Assembly (NCBI RefSeq): GCF_001045465.1
Contig: NZ_LFND01000003.1
Span: forward strand, 496,001-560,000
Length of the DNA: 64,000 bases
Reading direction: 5' to 3'
From: Chryseobacterium angstadtii
GTDB taxonomy: Bacteria > Bacteroidota > Bacteroidia > Flavobacteriales > Weeksellaceae
Each line of letters starts with the position of its first letter. Positions within the stretch are counted from its first letter, which is position 1. Below, in pieces: positions 11,001 through 18,632 of this stretch. The notes beneath the pieces were generated by a model, which was not told the origin of the DNA, did no database searches, and was given only the letters and a program-made list of their open reading frames with translations. The translations under genes were made by a program, and so were the position numbers.

Positions 11001-11789
11001 GGCCAACTGGGTGATGGAACTACGACCAGCAGAAATATACCAACTCAAATAGGAACAGCTACGAACTGGAAAAGTATTGGCGGAGGACACCTTCATTCAA
11101 TTGGAATAAAAACAGACGGAACGCTTTGGACCTGGGGAAATAATACTTATGGCCAGTTAGGCGATACCTCTATAACAAGTAATAGACTTTCTCCTATACA
11201 AATCGGAACAGAAACCAATTGGAAGAGTACAGCTTCAGGTTATTTTCATTCTTCTCTGGCATTAAAAACAGATGGAACGCTTTGGGCCTGGGGGTATAAT
11301 AACGTTGGTCAGCTGGGAGACGGAACAAATGTAAACAGAGGTATTCCAACAAAAATAGGAACATCCACAGACCGACAAAGTGTTGCAACCAATATGTCTA
11401 ATACATTTGTGATCAATTCCAATGGGATTTTATCAAGTACTGGCAGTAATAGTGGGGGTCAGGTAGGAGATGGTACCAATATTCTAAGGAAAATATTAGT
11501 TCCTGTTGGCTGTCCTACAAGTATTATTTTAGCAACTGATGAGGTTTCCACTCAGCTGGATCAGCTGAAAGTTTACCCGAACCCGGTACGTGATATCCTG
11601 ATGGTTTCTTTTGATCAAAAGATTCTTTCGGTTACGGTTTACAATATGGCAGGTCAGCAGATGCTTACAAAAGCGATCGATGATACTAAAGGAACTATTG
11701 ATGTTTCTGCTTTCGTATCAGGGGCTTACCTAGTGAAAGTAAATGCAGTTAATAACTTCACAAAAACAGTAAAAATAATTAAAAAATAA
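5085..11789 (+). CDS. Giant secreted RCC1 beta-propeller protein with Fn3 linkers and T9SS tail
   Basis: The product has 2234 residues. A signal peptide (MKKNLFFLLLFISWQSFAQ) is followed by five RCC1-type propellers. Each has about seven blades with the recurring core KTDGTLWAWGxNxxGQLGDGTT. Propellers 1-4 are each followed by a fibronectin type III-like linker beginning CxPPSQ(L/M)YTSN at about residues 371, 813, 1256 and 1699. The unit of propeller plus Fn3 therefore repeats every ~443 residues. The last ~80 residues (LKVYPNPVRDILMVSF) are a type A T9SS sorting domain, so the protein should be exported and anchored or released at the cell surface. Propellers 2 and 4 are more alike than either is to 3. 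The role is probably binding or adhesion (inference); no catalytic motif is seen. Confidence 0.93.
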   Translation: MKKNLFFLLLFISWQSFAQCWKSISTGYSHSVAIKTDGTLWAWGNNGSGQLGDGTGMSKSVPVQVGTANNWLKIATGGAYTVAIKTDGTLWSWGFNMYGQLGDGTTTNKYSPRQIGTASDWQSIGAENSKVMALKTNGTLWAWGSNYFGELGTGTAGPDILTPAQVGTDTNWRTFSLGSSHTLAIKTNGTLWGWGLNGSGELGDGTTVSKTSPVQIGTAVDWKDVAAANGHSLATKTNNVLYTWGRNDVGQMGTGTTNPYSSTPTVIYQGVQSIAAKGVHSAFISSNGSLYTFGWNEHAQLGDGTTTNRNTPTLIGTAVDWKSIQLGSRNTMAINVDGYLSICGNNEVGQIGDGTTVQRKTLTQVACTVICNPPSQLYTSNITSTTATLNWVGSTPAPTGGYVYAYGTSPTMGAANGNTVSTTANATNLLPNTTYYWWVMSNCGSNQSSWIPGGSFTTLPPAGCWQKISAGSTHSLGINADGTLWAWGSNQFGQLGDGTFTDRNVPIQIGTANNWKKVIAGALYSIGIKTDGTLWAWGYNWTGQLGDGTTVNKSIPTQIGTATNWLEASIASNHTLAIKSNGTLWAWGYNNNGQLGDGTTATRTVPTQIGTATNWRNIAAGIEFSLATRTDGTLWTWGDNAYGQLGDGTTAIKTIPTQIGTDTSWANIAAGAYHSAASKTNGVLYTWGRNNQGQLGTGTYTDRSTPGAVTDQVQSIDAGWYYTVGIRTTGNIFACGQNNYGQLGNNTTSNNPNWITIGNDIDNSIVSAGAYHTFVLNNDGFLRATGNNEGGRLGDGTTIQRNEFVSIACPTTCNPPSQLYTSNVTSTTATFNWVASTPTPTGGYIYAYGTSPIMGAANGNTVSTAANIANLLPNTTYYWWVMSNCGSSQSTWIPGGSFTTLAPVGCWQKVSTGYTHSVGIKTDGTLWAWGSNSDGQLGDGTLTNRNVPIQIGTANNWSKVFAGDNHTFAIKTDGTLWAWGRNLSNELGDGTTITRKAPIQIGTATDWVSIAAGDVHTLAVKTNGTLWAWGSNLVGQLGNGTNTNRSTPTQIGTETSWKTIAAGASFSLATKTNGTLWAWGWNYQGQVGDGTTGTTRTSPVQIGTDTNWAEVAAGSAHSVARKTNGLFYGWGKNDIGQFGDGTTVDKSTPTLILDGVQSFDAGWFHTVVITTSGNILSCGHNTYGQLGNNTTNNSTNWVLTGSTTNNMLVSAGGYHTLSIDNAGSLKAGGLNDKGQLGDGTNTHKYIPTAIACPTICNPPSQLYTSNIASTTATLNWVASTPLPTGGYVYAYGTSPTMGAANGNTVSTTANINNLLPDTTYYWWVMSNCGSSQSSWIPGGSFTTLAPAGCWQKISAGSSHSLGIKTDGTLWAWGSNQAGQIGDGTTTDKNVPTQIGTANNWKKVIAGALCSIGIKTDGTLWAWGYNNNGQLGDGTTSNKSIPTQIGTATNWEEASLTTTHTLAIQSNGTLWAWGSNINGQLGDGTTVAKTIPTKIGIATNWRSIAAGINFSLAMRTDGTLWAWGDNSFGQSGDGTTVTKTIPTQIGTDTNWANIAAGASHSAASKTNGVLYTWGRNNFGQLGTGTYTDRSTPGAVTDQVQSIEAGWYYTVGIRTTGNIFACGQNNYGQLGNNTTNNSPNWITIGNDIDNNIISAGAYHTLVLNNDGFLKATGKNNDGGQLGDGTTIQRNEFVSIACPSICTPPSQMYTSNITSATATLNWTASASAPNGGYLYLYSTNPVIGGIDGTTASNTVDFSNLLPNTTYYWWVASNCVSSQGNWAEGGSFTTLPTAATGCWQSVSSGSAHSLGIKTDGTLWAWGDNYYGQLGDGTTISKNAPKQIGASNKWLKIATGYHHTVAIKTDGTLWTWGRNYDGQLGDGTTTNRTSPIQVGTATDWKNIAAGDNYIVAIKSNGTLWAWGKNGDGQLGDGTVINKTVPVQIGTENDWQTIAAGSQQTLAIKTNGTLWAWGYNLSGQLGDGTTTSRNIPTQIGTATNWKSIGGGHLHSIGIKTDGTLWTWGNNTYGQLGDTSITSNRLSPIQIGTETNWKSTASGYFHSSLALKTDGTLWAWGYNNVGQLGDGTNVNRGIPTKIGTSTDRQSVATNMSNTFVINSNGILSSTGSNSGGQVGDGTNILRKILVPVGCPTSIILATDEVSTQLDQLKVYPNPVRDILMVSFDQKILSVTVYNMAGQQMLTKAIDDTKGTIDVSAFVSGAYLVKVNAVNNFTKTVKIIKK

Positions 11790-11804
11790 GCTTTAAAATT
11801 GGAT

Positions 11805-11890
11805 GACAACCGCTAAGGTTTGGTGATGGTTCTATGTTTTTTATTCATTAAAAAATCGCAAGGAATCGCTTCAACCTTAGTGGGCTTGTC
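11805..11890 (+). other. Imperfect long-range inverted repeat between the two RCC1 genes
   Basis: GACAACCGCTAAGGTT at 11805-11820 can pair with AACCTTAGTGGGCTTGTC at 11873-11890, with a bulge and a 52-base loop. There is no T-tract directly after it, so it is not a clear terminator. It could affect transcript processing between the two genes. Confidence 0.25.
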
Positions 11891-11940
11891 ATGAAAGATA
11901 CAATTGAAAACCTAAAAAACCTATAACATAAAATTAAACA

Positions 11941-14900
11941 ATGAGAAGAGTATACCTTTTATTGCTCATCTTCCTTTCCGGTATTGTCGGTGCACAATTT
12001 ACGTACACCGTTTACAATACGTCAAACTCGGGAATAGGGAGTAACAACATTAGTGATATTAAGATTGATAATACAGGATTACTGTGGATATCGTCTAACA
12101 ATGGAATTTCAACATTCAACGGAACTGCTTTTACCAATTACAACACGGGTAATTCTGGAATCGCGTCCAATGCTATCAAAGAAATAGAAATTGATGGCTT
12201 AGGAAGAAAATGGATGGCCACCCAGAATAATGGAATTATTGTATTCAACGGAACAACCTGGACGAACTACACCACCGCCAATTCCGGTCTTCCCAGTAAT
12301 GCGGTTAAAAATATTGCTGTAGACACGGCCAATAATTTATGGGTGATCACAACTGATGGGCTTACTAAATTTAATGGTACAACATGGACTACAGATTCTT
12401 CATTTCCCAATATAAACTCATTAAAGACTGACAGCAACAATGGAGTTTGGGTGACCAATAATGGAGCTTTGTACAAATTTAATGGTACAAATTTTAATTT
12501 CATCGTACAGGATGCCGAAAAAGTAGTGAAAATTGATAATAATATCGTGTATGTTGACACCAATACCGGCATGCTTACTTACTCTACTAATGGAACTTTA
12601 CTCAACACTTATTCTGTAGGGAGTTCTTGCGTGGCGAGTTCTTCGATTAATACCCTTGATGTGGACAGTAACAATGAAGTATGGATTGGCTATGGAGGAA
12701 GCGGATTGCAAAACTTTAGTGATTGCGTTACCTACACGGCGGCCAGTGCAGGCCTTCCCAATAACACACTCAACGTTGTGAAAACCCAGAACATCAATAC
12801 AATCTGGATAGGATATACACAGCAGGGACTCGTGAAAGCAGTTCCTCAAAACGCAACAGGCTGCTGGCAAATGATCAGTGCCGGACAAAATTATTCCACA
12901 GGTATCAAAACAGACGGTACCTTATGGGTATGGGGGAGTAATTCTTCCAGTCAGCTTGGAGACGCAGGAGTTATTCGAAGAAATGCTCCGATGCAGGTAG
13001 GAACAGCAAGCGACTGGAAAACAGTAAGTACCGGATATGACCATACAGTGGCCATTAAGACCGATGGAACTCTATGGGCCTGGGGAGCAAACCGATATGG
13101 ACAGTTGGGGGATAATACGACCATCATCAGGACTACTCCGGTCAAAATAGGAACAGCAACCAATTGGAGAGCTGTTAGTGCCGGAGATTCCCATACATTA
13201 GCCCTTAAAACAGACGGAACCCTCTGGTCCTGGGGGAGGAATTTATATGGGCAGTTAGGAGATGGATCCAAAATCGATCGATATATTCCTTTCAAAGTAG
13301 GAAACGGTACCAATTGGGATAAAATATCTGCCGGAGACTATTATTCCGTAGGTATCAAAACAGACGGAACCCTATGGAGCTGGGGGAGAAATACCAATGG
13401 AGAATTAGGGAATGGAACTACCACAACTACGATCTATGATGTTTCTCCAAAACAGGTAGGAACCGCTACGAACTGGCTGAAGATAGTTGCAGCAGGTACT
13501 CATACATTAGCTTTAAAATCTACCGGAACTCTTTGGGGCTGGGGATCCAACGAATCAGGCCAGGTGGGAGACGGAACCACAGTTGCTAAAAGAGTTCCAA
13601 CCCAAATCGGAACAGGAAGCAATTGGATCCATATCGCTGCAGGATGGGGACATTCTGAGGGAATAAGAGCAGGGGGAACACTCTGGGGCTGGGGTAGCAA
13701 TTCCTCCGGAATGTTTGGAAGCGGGACAACGGACATTACATCACCCACACAATTGGGCTCCACTACGGATAATATGATGATTTCCGGCGGATCCTCGCAT
13801 TTTCTTAACCTCACTTTTTCCGGATCTTTAAGAGCTGCCGGAGCTAACACCAATGGCCAGCTGGGTGATGGTACCTTTGTTGAAAAAAACACACTTACAT
13901 CTATAGCTTGTCCTTCAAACTGTGCTGTTCCAACGCAGCTTTCTGCCACTAATATTACTTCGGGGTCGGCTACCCTTAACTGGACTGCACCAACACCGGC
14001 GCCAGGTAACGGATATCTGTATGCATACAGCACCAACCCAATTATTGGAGGTATCGATGAAACAACAACTTCTACAAGTGTCAATTTGAATAATCTGTTG
14101 CCTGGAACTACTTACTATTACTGGGTAGCAGCTCATTGTGCAACCAGCCAGACAAGCTGGATTCCGGGTGGTACCTTTACCACACTTTCCGGCGGTACAG
14201 GCTGTTGGAACGTTGTAAGTTCAGGAAATGACTATACTTTAGCAACGAAAACAGACGGAACATTATGGGCATGGGGAGTTAATGAATACGGACAATTGGG
14301 AGATGGGACTACGATCAATAGAGCGACTCCAACACCAATTGGAATTTCAAATGTATGGAAAATAGCTACCGCATATAATCATACAGTGGTTATTAAAACA
14401 GACGGAACGCTATGGGCGTGGGGTAGTAACCAATTCGGACAATTGGGAGACGGAACTACCAACAACAGAACAACTCCGTTGAAAATAGGATCGGCAAACG
14501 ATTGGGTAAGTATTGCCGTTGGAGATAATTATACGTTAGCCGTAAAAGCCAATGGAACATTATGGGCCTGGGGACATAATTACTATGGCAATTACGGAGA
14601 TGGAAGTACCTACACCAGAAATGTACCCACACAGGTAGGAACTGCCGCAGACTGGCGAAGTATCGCTGCCGGAGACGATCATTCTTTAGGAATAAAAACG
14701 GATGGAAGCCTTTGGGCATGGGGTAAGAATTATGACGGACAATTAGGGAACGAAAATACAACCAGTAAAACAACGCCGGTAAGAATAACAACGGCGACAA
14801 ACTGGAAAAGTGTTGATGCTGCCGGAGATCACTCTATGGCTATGAAAACAGATGGAACTATTTGGACCTGGGGCGATAATTTATCAGGGCAACTGGGGAA

Positions 14901-15519
14901 CGGATCCAAAAGTTCCAGAACATCGCCGGGTCAGGTAGGAACAGCCACCGATTGGAAAAGTTTTGATACCGGGCGTTTTAATGGGGTAGCCATCAAGACA
15001 GACGGCACGCTATGGACTTGGGGAAGTAATGAGGTGGGAGAAATAGGAGATGGTACAGGTATTTCGAGACTATCCCCTGTGCTTATTGGGACAGCTACCG
15101 ACAGAAAAACGGTAGCAGCAGGAAGTAATAATTTATTCGTTATCAGTAACAGCGGATTTTTATCAGCTTCCGGCGATAATAGAAAGAGCCAGCTCGGAGA
15201 TGGTACCCTTATTCGAAGAAGAATTTTTTCTCCTATCGGTTGTACATCAGGTGCTGTTTTAAGAACTGATGAAGTTTTAACGCAGAAAGATCAGTTGAAA
15301 GTATTCCCGAACCCTGTTAGTGATATCCTGACGGTTTCTTTTGATCAAAAGATTCTTTCGGTTACGGTTTATAATATGGCAGGTCAGCAGGTGCTTACAA
15401 AAGCCATCAACGATACGAAAGGAACTATTGATGTTTCTGCTTTCCCATCTGGAGTTTATCAGATGAAAGTAAATGCAGTGAATAACTTCGTGAAAACAGT
15501 AAAAGTAATCAAGCGATAA
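11941..15519 (+). CDS. Secreted propeller protein: two-component-regulator-like propeller, two RCC1 propellers, Fn3, T9SS tail
   Basis: This 1192-aa protein has a signal peptide (MRRVYLLLLIFLSGIVGAQ). The first ~300 residues carry LWISSNNGISTFNG and similar blades, typical of the 'two-component regulator propeller' repeat. One RCC1 propeller follows (about 307-655), then an Fn3-like linker near 660, a second RCC1 propeller (about 757-1105), and a T9SS sorting domain (LKVFPNPVSDILTVSF). It follows the 2234-aa gene by 151 bases, with a terminator only after this gene, so they may be cotranscribed. The sorting domain is nearly identical at DNA level to that of the upstream gene. It is probably a surface protein with a related binding role. 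Confidence 0.92.
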   Translation: MRRVYLLLLIFLSGIVGAQFTYTVYNTSNSGIGSNNISDIKIDNTGLLWISSNNGISTFNGTAFTNYNTGNSGIASNAIKEIEIDGLGRKWMATQNNGIIVFNGTTWTNYTTANSGLPSNAVKNIAVDTANNLWVITTDGLTKFNGTTWTTDSSFPNINSLKTDSNNGVWVTNNGALYKFNGTNFNFIVQDAEKVVKIDNNIVYVDTNTGMLTYSTNGTLLNTYSVGSSCVASSSINTLDVDSNNEVWIGYGGSGLQNFSDCVTYTAASAGLPNNTLNVVKTQNINTIWIGYTQQGLVKAVPQNATGCWQMISAGQNYSTGIKTDGTLWVWGSNSSSQLGDAGVIRRNAPMQVGTASDWKTVSTGYDHTVAIKTDGTLWAWGANRYGQLGDNTTIIRTTPVKIGTATNWRAVSAGDSHTLALKTDGTLWSWGRNLYGQLGDGSKIDRYIPFKVGNGTNWDKISAGDYYSVGIKTDGTLWSWGRNTNGELGNGTTTTTIYDVSPKQVGTATNWLKIVAAGTHTLALKSTGTLWGWGSNESGQVGDGTTVAKRVPTQIGTGSNWIHIAAGWGHSEGIRAGGTLWGWGSNSSGMFGSGTTDITSPTQLGSTTDNMMISGGSSHFLNLTFSGSLRAAGANTNGQLGDGTFVEKNTLTSIACPSNCAVPTQLSATNITSGSATLNWTAPTPAPGNGYLYAYSTNPIIGGIDETTTSTSVNLNNLLPGTTYYYWVAAHCATSQTSWIPGGTFTTLSGGTGCWNVVSSGNDYTLATKTDGTLWAWGVNEYGQLGDGTTINRATPTPIGISNVWKIATAYNHTVVIKTDGTLWAWGSNQFGQLGDGTTNNRTTPLKIGSANDWVSIAVGDNYTLAVKANGTLWAWGHNYYGNYGDGSTYTRNVPTQVGTAADWRSIAAGDDHSLGIKTDGSLWAWGKNYDGQLGNENTTSKTTPVRITTATNWKSVDAAGDHSMAMKTDGTIWTWGDNLSGQLGNGSKSSRTSPGQVGTATDWKSFDTGRFNGVAIKTDGTLWTWGSNEVGEIGDGTGISRLSPVLIGTATDRKTVAAGSNNLFVISNSGFLSASGDNRKSQLGDGTLIRRRIFSPIGCTSGAVLRTDEVLTQKDQLKVFPNPVSDILTVSFDQKILSVTVYNMAGQQVLTKAINDTKGTIDVSAFPSGVYQMKVNAVNNFVKTVKVIKR

Positions 15520-15559
15520 GCATTACAGTGGTATTGCGAAAGCAAGATCTATAAAAAAT

Positions 15560-15595
15560 AGCGTCACTTATCTTTTAAGTGGCGCTGTTTTTTTT
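15560..15595 (+). terminator. Rho-independent terminator after the RCC1 pair
   Basis: An 11-bp stem (15560-15570 with 15576-15586, one G:T pair) and a 5-base loop are followed by a run of T. Confidence 0.85.
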
Positions 15596-15659
15596 AAAAC
15601 GAATCGTTATTTTTAAGACATCAAAAAAACAAAATAATAACCCATTAAAATTTTAAATC

Positions 15660-16070
15660 ATGAAAAAAACAGGACTCATTGGTTTCCTTTTCTTCAGTCT
15701 CTCGATCGCGAGTGCACAAACTATCGAATCGGGAAGCCGAAGCACGATTGGCTATATCAAATCAGACGGAACGATTGAAAACAGCAGCCGTTCCACAGTC
15801 GGGTACATTAAGTCGGACGGAACGATTGAGAACAAAAGCCGCTCAACAATAGGTTATATTAAAAGCGACGGTACCATAGAAAACAAGAGCCGTTCTACTG
15901 TAGGTTACGTTAAAGAAGACGGCACCGTAGAAAACAGCAGTCGCTCAACAATTGGCTACATCAAAGACGACGGAACGGTAGAAAATAGCAGTCGCAGCAC
16001 GATTGGCTATGCTAAGGGCATTAAAAAGGAGTGGGCAGCGGTTGTGTATTTCTTTTTTAAATTGGATTAG
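15660..16070 (+). CDS. Secreted 17-residue repeat protein, 5-fold beta-flower type
   Basis: This 136-aa protein has a signal peptide (MKKTGLIGFLFFSLSIASAQ), then five full copies and one partial copy of the unit SRSTIGYIKSDGTIENS, and a short hydrophobic tail (VVYFFFKLD). From memory, Bacteroidota proteins with such repeats are annotated as '5-fold beta-flower protein'; the repeat number fits five blades closed by the partial sixth. It is a separate transcript from the RCC1 genes, as a strong terminator lies between them. The DGT core recalls the RCC1 blades but the unit length differs. Function unknown, probably cell-envelope located. Confidence 0.8.
   Translation: MKKTGLIGFLFFSLSIASAQTIESGSRSTIGYIKSDGTIENSSRSTVGYIKSDGTIENKSRSTIGYIKSDGTIENKSRSTVGYVKEDGTVENSSRSTIGYIKDDGTVENSSRSTIGYAKGIKKEWAAVVYFFFKLD
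15735..16014 (+). repeat. 51-bp tandem repeat within the beta-flower gene
   Basis: Five and a half in-frame 51-bp units encode the 17-residue repeat. The units differ at many third positions while the protein is conserved, which indicates selection on the protein and not a recent expansion. Confidence 0.8.
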
Positions 16071-16242
16071 TCATTGATTAAAGCACCACTTTAAAACCTC
16101 TATTGAGATTATAAATACTAAGGTTGAGAATAGTGTAGAGAATATGATTGCGAACCAGAGGCAGAAACAATCTTAATACGAAAGATGTATAGTTACGACA
16201 CTTCAGATGAAGTTTATTATTGCGCCACCTATAGATAAAAAT

Positions 16243-16270
16243 AACCCCTGTTAACGCAGGGGTTTTATTT
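16243..16270 (+). terminator. Rho-independent terminator
   Basis: AACCCCTG (16243-16250) pairs with CAGGGGTT (16257-16264) around a 6-base loop, followed by TTATTTT. It lies 170 bases after the beta-flower gene. Confidence 0.75.
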
Positions 16271-16466
16271 TGGCAGCATAATCATACGCTGAAGAAATAC
16301 ATTACGATCGTCAATTGCCCTATTCAGGATCCTATCAACATCATCCAGATTATTTGTGTTATGCCCGCCAGTGCGGATCTATTTTTCTTTTACGATTTCC
16401 AGTATCTTATTTTCGGGTTCTTCGACAATACTACTCTTTGAAGATATCAATTAAATCAATTTCGAT

Positions 16467-16631
16467 TTACGATTCCTCAGTTTTTGGCTTAAAGTTTCTC
16501 CCTACACCTTGTCTTAGAAAGGTAATTTTTCCTTGCTTTTGCTTGGCTTTTTCAAGAACTTCCAACGCTTTTGTTCGTTCATTCATTCTACCTGCATGGG
16601 TTATACTCCCTTGATTTTCAATTTTTTTCAT
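16467..16631 (-). CDS. Possible small basic protein
   Basis: A 54-codon frame starts at ATG 16631 (MKKIENQGSITHAG). The product is highly charged, with a helical, lysine/glutamate-rich centre (NERTKALEVLEKAKQKQG) and a basic tail. The composition is more protein-like than the opposite-strand frame. No family is recognised and no clear promoter is seen, so it remains a candidate. Confidence 0.3.
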   Translation of the reverse strand: MKKIENQGSITHAGRMNERTKALEVLEKAKQKQGKITFLRQGVGRNFKPKTEES

Positions 16632-16836
16632 ACTACAAGATAGTGAAAATACTTGACAAAAGCAAATAGCAGACATACCGGTATCGTCATCTTGTCTTTT
16701 CTATTATTAATTTTATTATGTTTGAAAAATTTAGAAACCTGTAAACAAATTCCATATCAAAAAGAAAGTTTGTATTTTTAAAATATTGAACTGAACATTC
16801 CCTGTACTGTTCAATCCAATCATAAAAGCTGATTAA

Positions 16837-17487
16837 ATGAATAACGAACTCCATGAACTCCTTTATTACTATAATGAGGAAGGATACGAAGGATACGATT
16901 TAAGCGAAGTACAACTCCTTGAAAAAAAAGATTTTGATCGGGTTGAAAAATTAAAACACCTTCTTCACCATGAAGACCGGTATATTGCTTATCAGGCTAT
17001 GCTTATTCTACTGGCGTGGTCCACTCCAGAAGGATTTGAACTTCTTGACCGTTTCATTGCTGAAAAATGGGACGAAAAAGAAAGTTTTGAACCCCACAGA
17101 CTCCATAATCAGGATAATGTATATGATATCATCACCAATGCATTGTATATTTCAACGCTCAATGGAAAAAACGAACAGGAATTATATCCTTATATCAAAC
17201 AGTTTTTACTTCTGTATGGTGAGCGGTTTTTTGAATCTAACCTGAAGGATTTTCTATTAAAGAAAGATTGCGGACCTCTTTTAAAGGAAATAGAAGAGGC
17301 CATTCAAAATGCTTTACAAAACAAAAGATATTACCAGGCCAGTCAGTTATTTCCGGTACTGGTTCATTATGACAAAAGCAGATTCAATGCATATAGGGAT
17401 ATTTTTAGGCCATTAATAAGCCAGGATAACAGAATTACCTATAATATGGATGAAGCAGAAAAAAATAATTCCAATGTATCTGCCTAA
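16837..17487 (+). CDS. Helical protein of unknown function
   Basis: This 216-aa cytosolic protein is acidic and helix-rich (DRVEKLKHLLHHEDRYIAYQAMLILLAW), suggestive of HEAT-like repeats. There is no signal peptide. It is followed after 11 bases by another small protein and then a third, a likely operon. The shape of the group (short, acidic, soluble proteins without a clear partner) is reminiscent of immunity proteins of contact-dependent or polymorphic toxin systems, but no toxin gene is adjacent, so this is only a suggestion. Confidence 0.7.
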   Translation: MNNELHELLYYYNEEGYEGYDLSEVQLLEKKDFDRVEKLKHLLHHEDRYIAYQAMLILLAWSTPEGFELLDRFIAEKWDEKESFEPHRLHNQDNVYDIITNALYISTLNGKNEQELYPYIKQFLLLYGERFFESNLKDFLLKKDCGPLLKEIEEAIQNALQNKRYYQASQLFPVLVHYDKSRFNAYRDIFRPLISQDNRITYNMDEAEKNNSNVSA

Positions 17488-17498
17488 ACAAAGTTTCA

Positions 17499-18173
17499 AT
17501 GGATAAGAACACCCCAATTTATATAGATTTAGAAGACCGGCTAACGAAAAAATACTACCGTGAAATCGTTGAAAAAGCTTTAGCGCAGGCCAAAGAAGAA
17601 TATGAACAATTTCCCAATACTCCCATGAACATTTCTTTTTACCGTCAATTGCTGGATATAAAAAAAACGGTCATTGACGATCATGAAGTTTATACAGAAG
17701 ATGAAGCGTATAAAAAATATCCAATAGGCATCATGGTCGTAAGGAATTTTTTAGGCGAAGAAGCCAATACAGACTATGCAAAAATGCTGCAGGATATCGT
17801 TTGGGGCATTTCATTATATCCTGCTATGCTTGAAAACATTGAAATGATCAGGCGGAAATTATTTGACGGAGATGAAGAAAAAGCGCTCAAACATGTTTTT
17901 GTAATTGAAAATCAAGCGTTCAAACTGATGGATTTTTACAACTATCCATTACGGGAATTAAAAAAAGAAATAGGGGAGAGAATTTTTAATATCATCATGA
18001 AAGAAAGCACGTTCAGTCTGGTGAATAGCTTTGTTGAAAAGTATCTCTCTGAAGATGGATTGGAAATTCATTATGTAAAGAGAAATGAGGCCATTTACCT
18101 GTTTTCCTATGGAGAATATCAGCCGGGAAGATATCTGTTGTTTTTAGAAGGGATCTGTCATTATGCGGTGTAA
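17499..18173 (+). CDS. Acidic protein of unknown function
   Basis: This 224-aa soluble protein (MDKNTPIYIDLEDRL) lies 11 bases after the preceding gene in the same direction. It is rich in E, K, Y and F, and mostly helical, ending in a beta-like segment (RYLLFLEGICHYAV). No motif is recognised. Orphan immunity protein is a possibility from context only. Confidence 0.7.
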   Translation: MDKNTPIYIDLEDRLTKKYYREIVEKALAQAKEEYEQFPNTPMNISFYRQLLDIKKTVIDDHEVYTEDEAYKKYPIGIMVVRNFLGEEANTDYAKMLQDIVWGISLYPAMLENIEMIRRKLFDGDEEKALKHVFVIENQAFKLMDFYNYPLRELKKEIGERIFNIIMKESTFSLVNSFVEKYLSEDGLEIHYVKRNEAIYLFSYGEYQPGRYLLFLEGICHYAV

Positions 18174-18229
18174 AAAAGATAGTTACTCTGAATCAATACG
18201 AAATAATATATTCAAAATCAACTGAAATA

Positions 18230-18466
18230 ATGAGCGGAAAAAAATTACTTGAACAAAAAGAATGGCAATATTATATTTATGAAGAAGACAGCCGTATGAT
18301 AGTATCTGTCCCTATTGCCCACCCCGCCCCGGGATTCGATATTATATATACCCTGAACGAATCTGAGAAGGAAAAATATAGGCAGACCGGAATCAAAGCC
18401 CTTGAAGACAGGATAGAAGATATGAAAGTGAACTTTTCAAACTATGAAATGAATTCCTGGAGGTAA
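18230..18466 (+). CDS. Small protein of unknown function
   Basis: A 78-aa soluble protein (MSGKKLLEQKEWQYYIYEEDS) lies 56 bases after the preceding gene and is probably the end of the same transcript. It has a beta-rich first half (MIVSVPIAHPAPGFDIIYTL) and a charged helical second half. No family recognised. Confidence 0.6.
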   Translation: MSGKKLLEQKEWQYYIYEEDSRMIVSVPIAHPAPGFDIIYTLNESEKEKYRQTGIKALEDRIEDMKVNFSNYEMNSWR

Positions 18467-18536
18467 TAAAAACTTACTCTCTGCCGGCTGACATCCTGCT
18501 TGTGCCTGATAGGTAAGAATACGCAGTACTGATAAT

Positions 18537-18565
18537 CCTTGTCAAGGTTTAAAACCTTGGCAAGG
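18537..18565. repeat. Compound palindrome
   Basis: CAAGGTTT-A-AAACCTTG at 18543-18559 is a near-perfect dyad, flanked by CCTTG at 18537-18541 and CAAGG at 18561-18565, which also pair. The AAACCTT core recalls the dyads at 45316-45364. Confidence 0.5.
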
Positions 18566-18567
18566 AT

Positions 18568-18607
18568 AAAAAAGACAATCTCCAAAATCAGAGGAATTCA
18601 GAGATTG
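18568..18607 (-). terminator. Terminator of the 18633 gene
   Basis: Read on the minus strand, CAATCTC (18607-18601) pairs with GAGATTG (18582-18576) across an 18-base loop and is followed by TCTTTTTT. Confidence 0.6.
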
Positions 18608-18632
18608 TATGTATCTTTTTTAAATAATGCAG

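Larger units (their letters stand above)
16071..16836. other. Intergenic region with one terminator and one doubtful small gene
   Basis: Apart from the terminator at 16243-16270 and a possible small minus-strand gene at 16467-16631, nothing is recognised. The plus-strand frame at 16315-16614 looks random (cysteine-, serine- and phenylalanine-rich with no domain). Confidence 0.4.

Noticed and set aside
15735..16014. 51-base repeats as a possible CRISPR array
   Set aside because: The repeats are contiguous and in frame within a coding sequence, with no spacers.
16315..16614. 99-codon plus-strand frame
   Set aside because: Random-looking composition, and the opposite-strand small frame is more protein-like.
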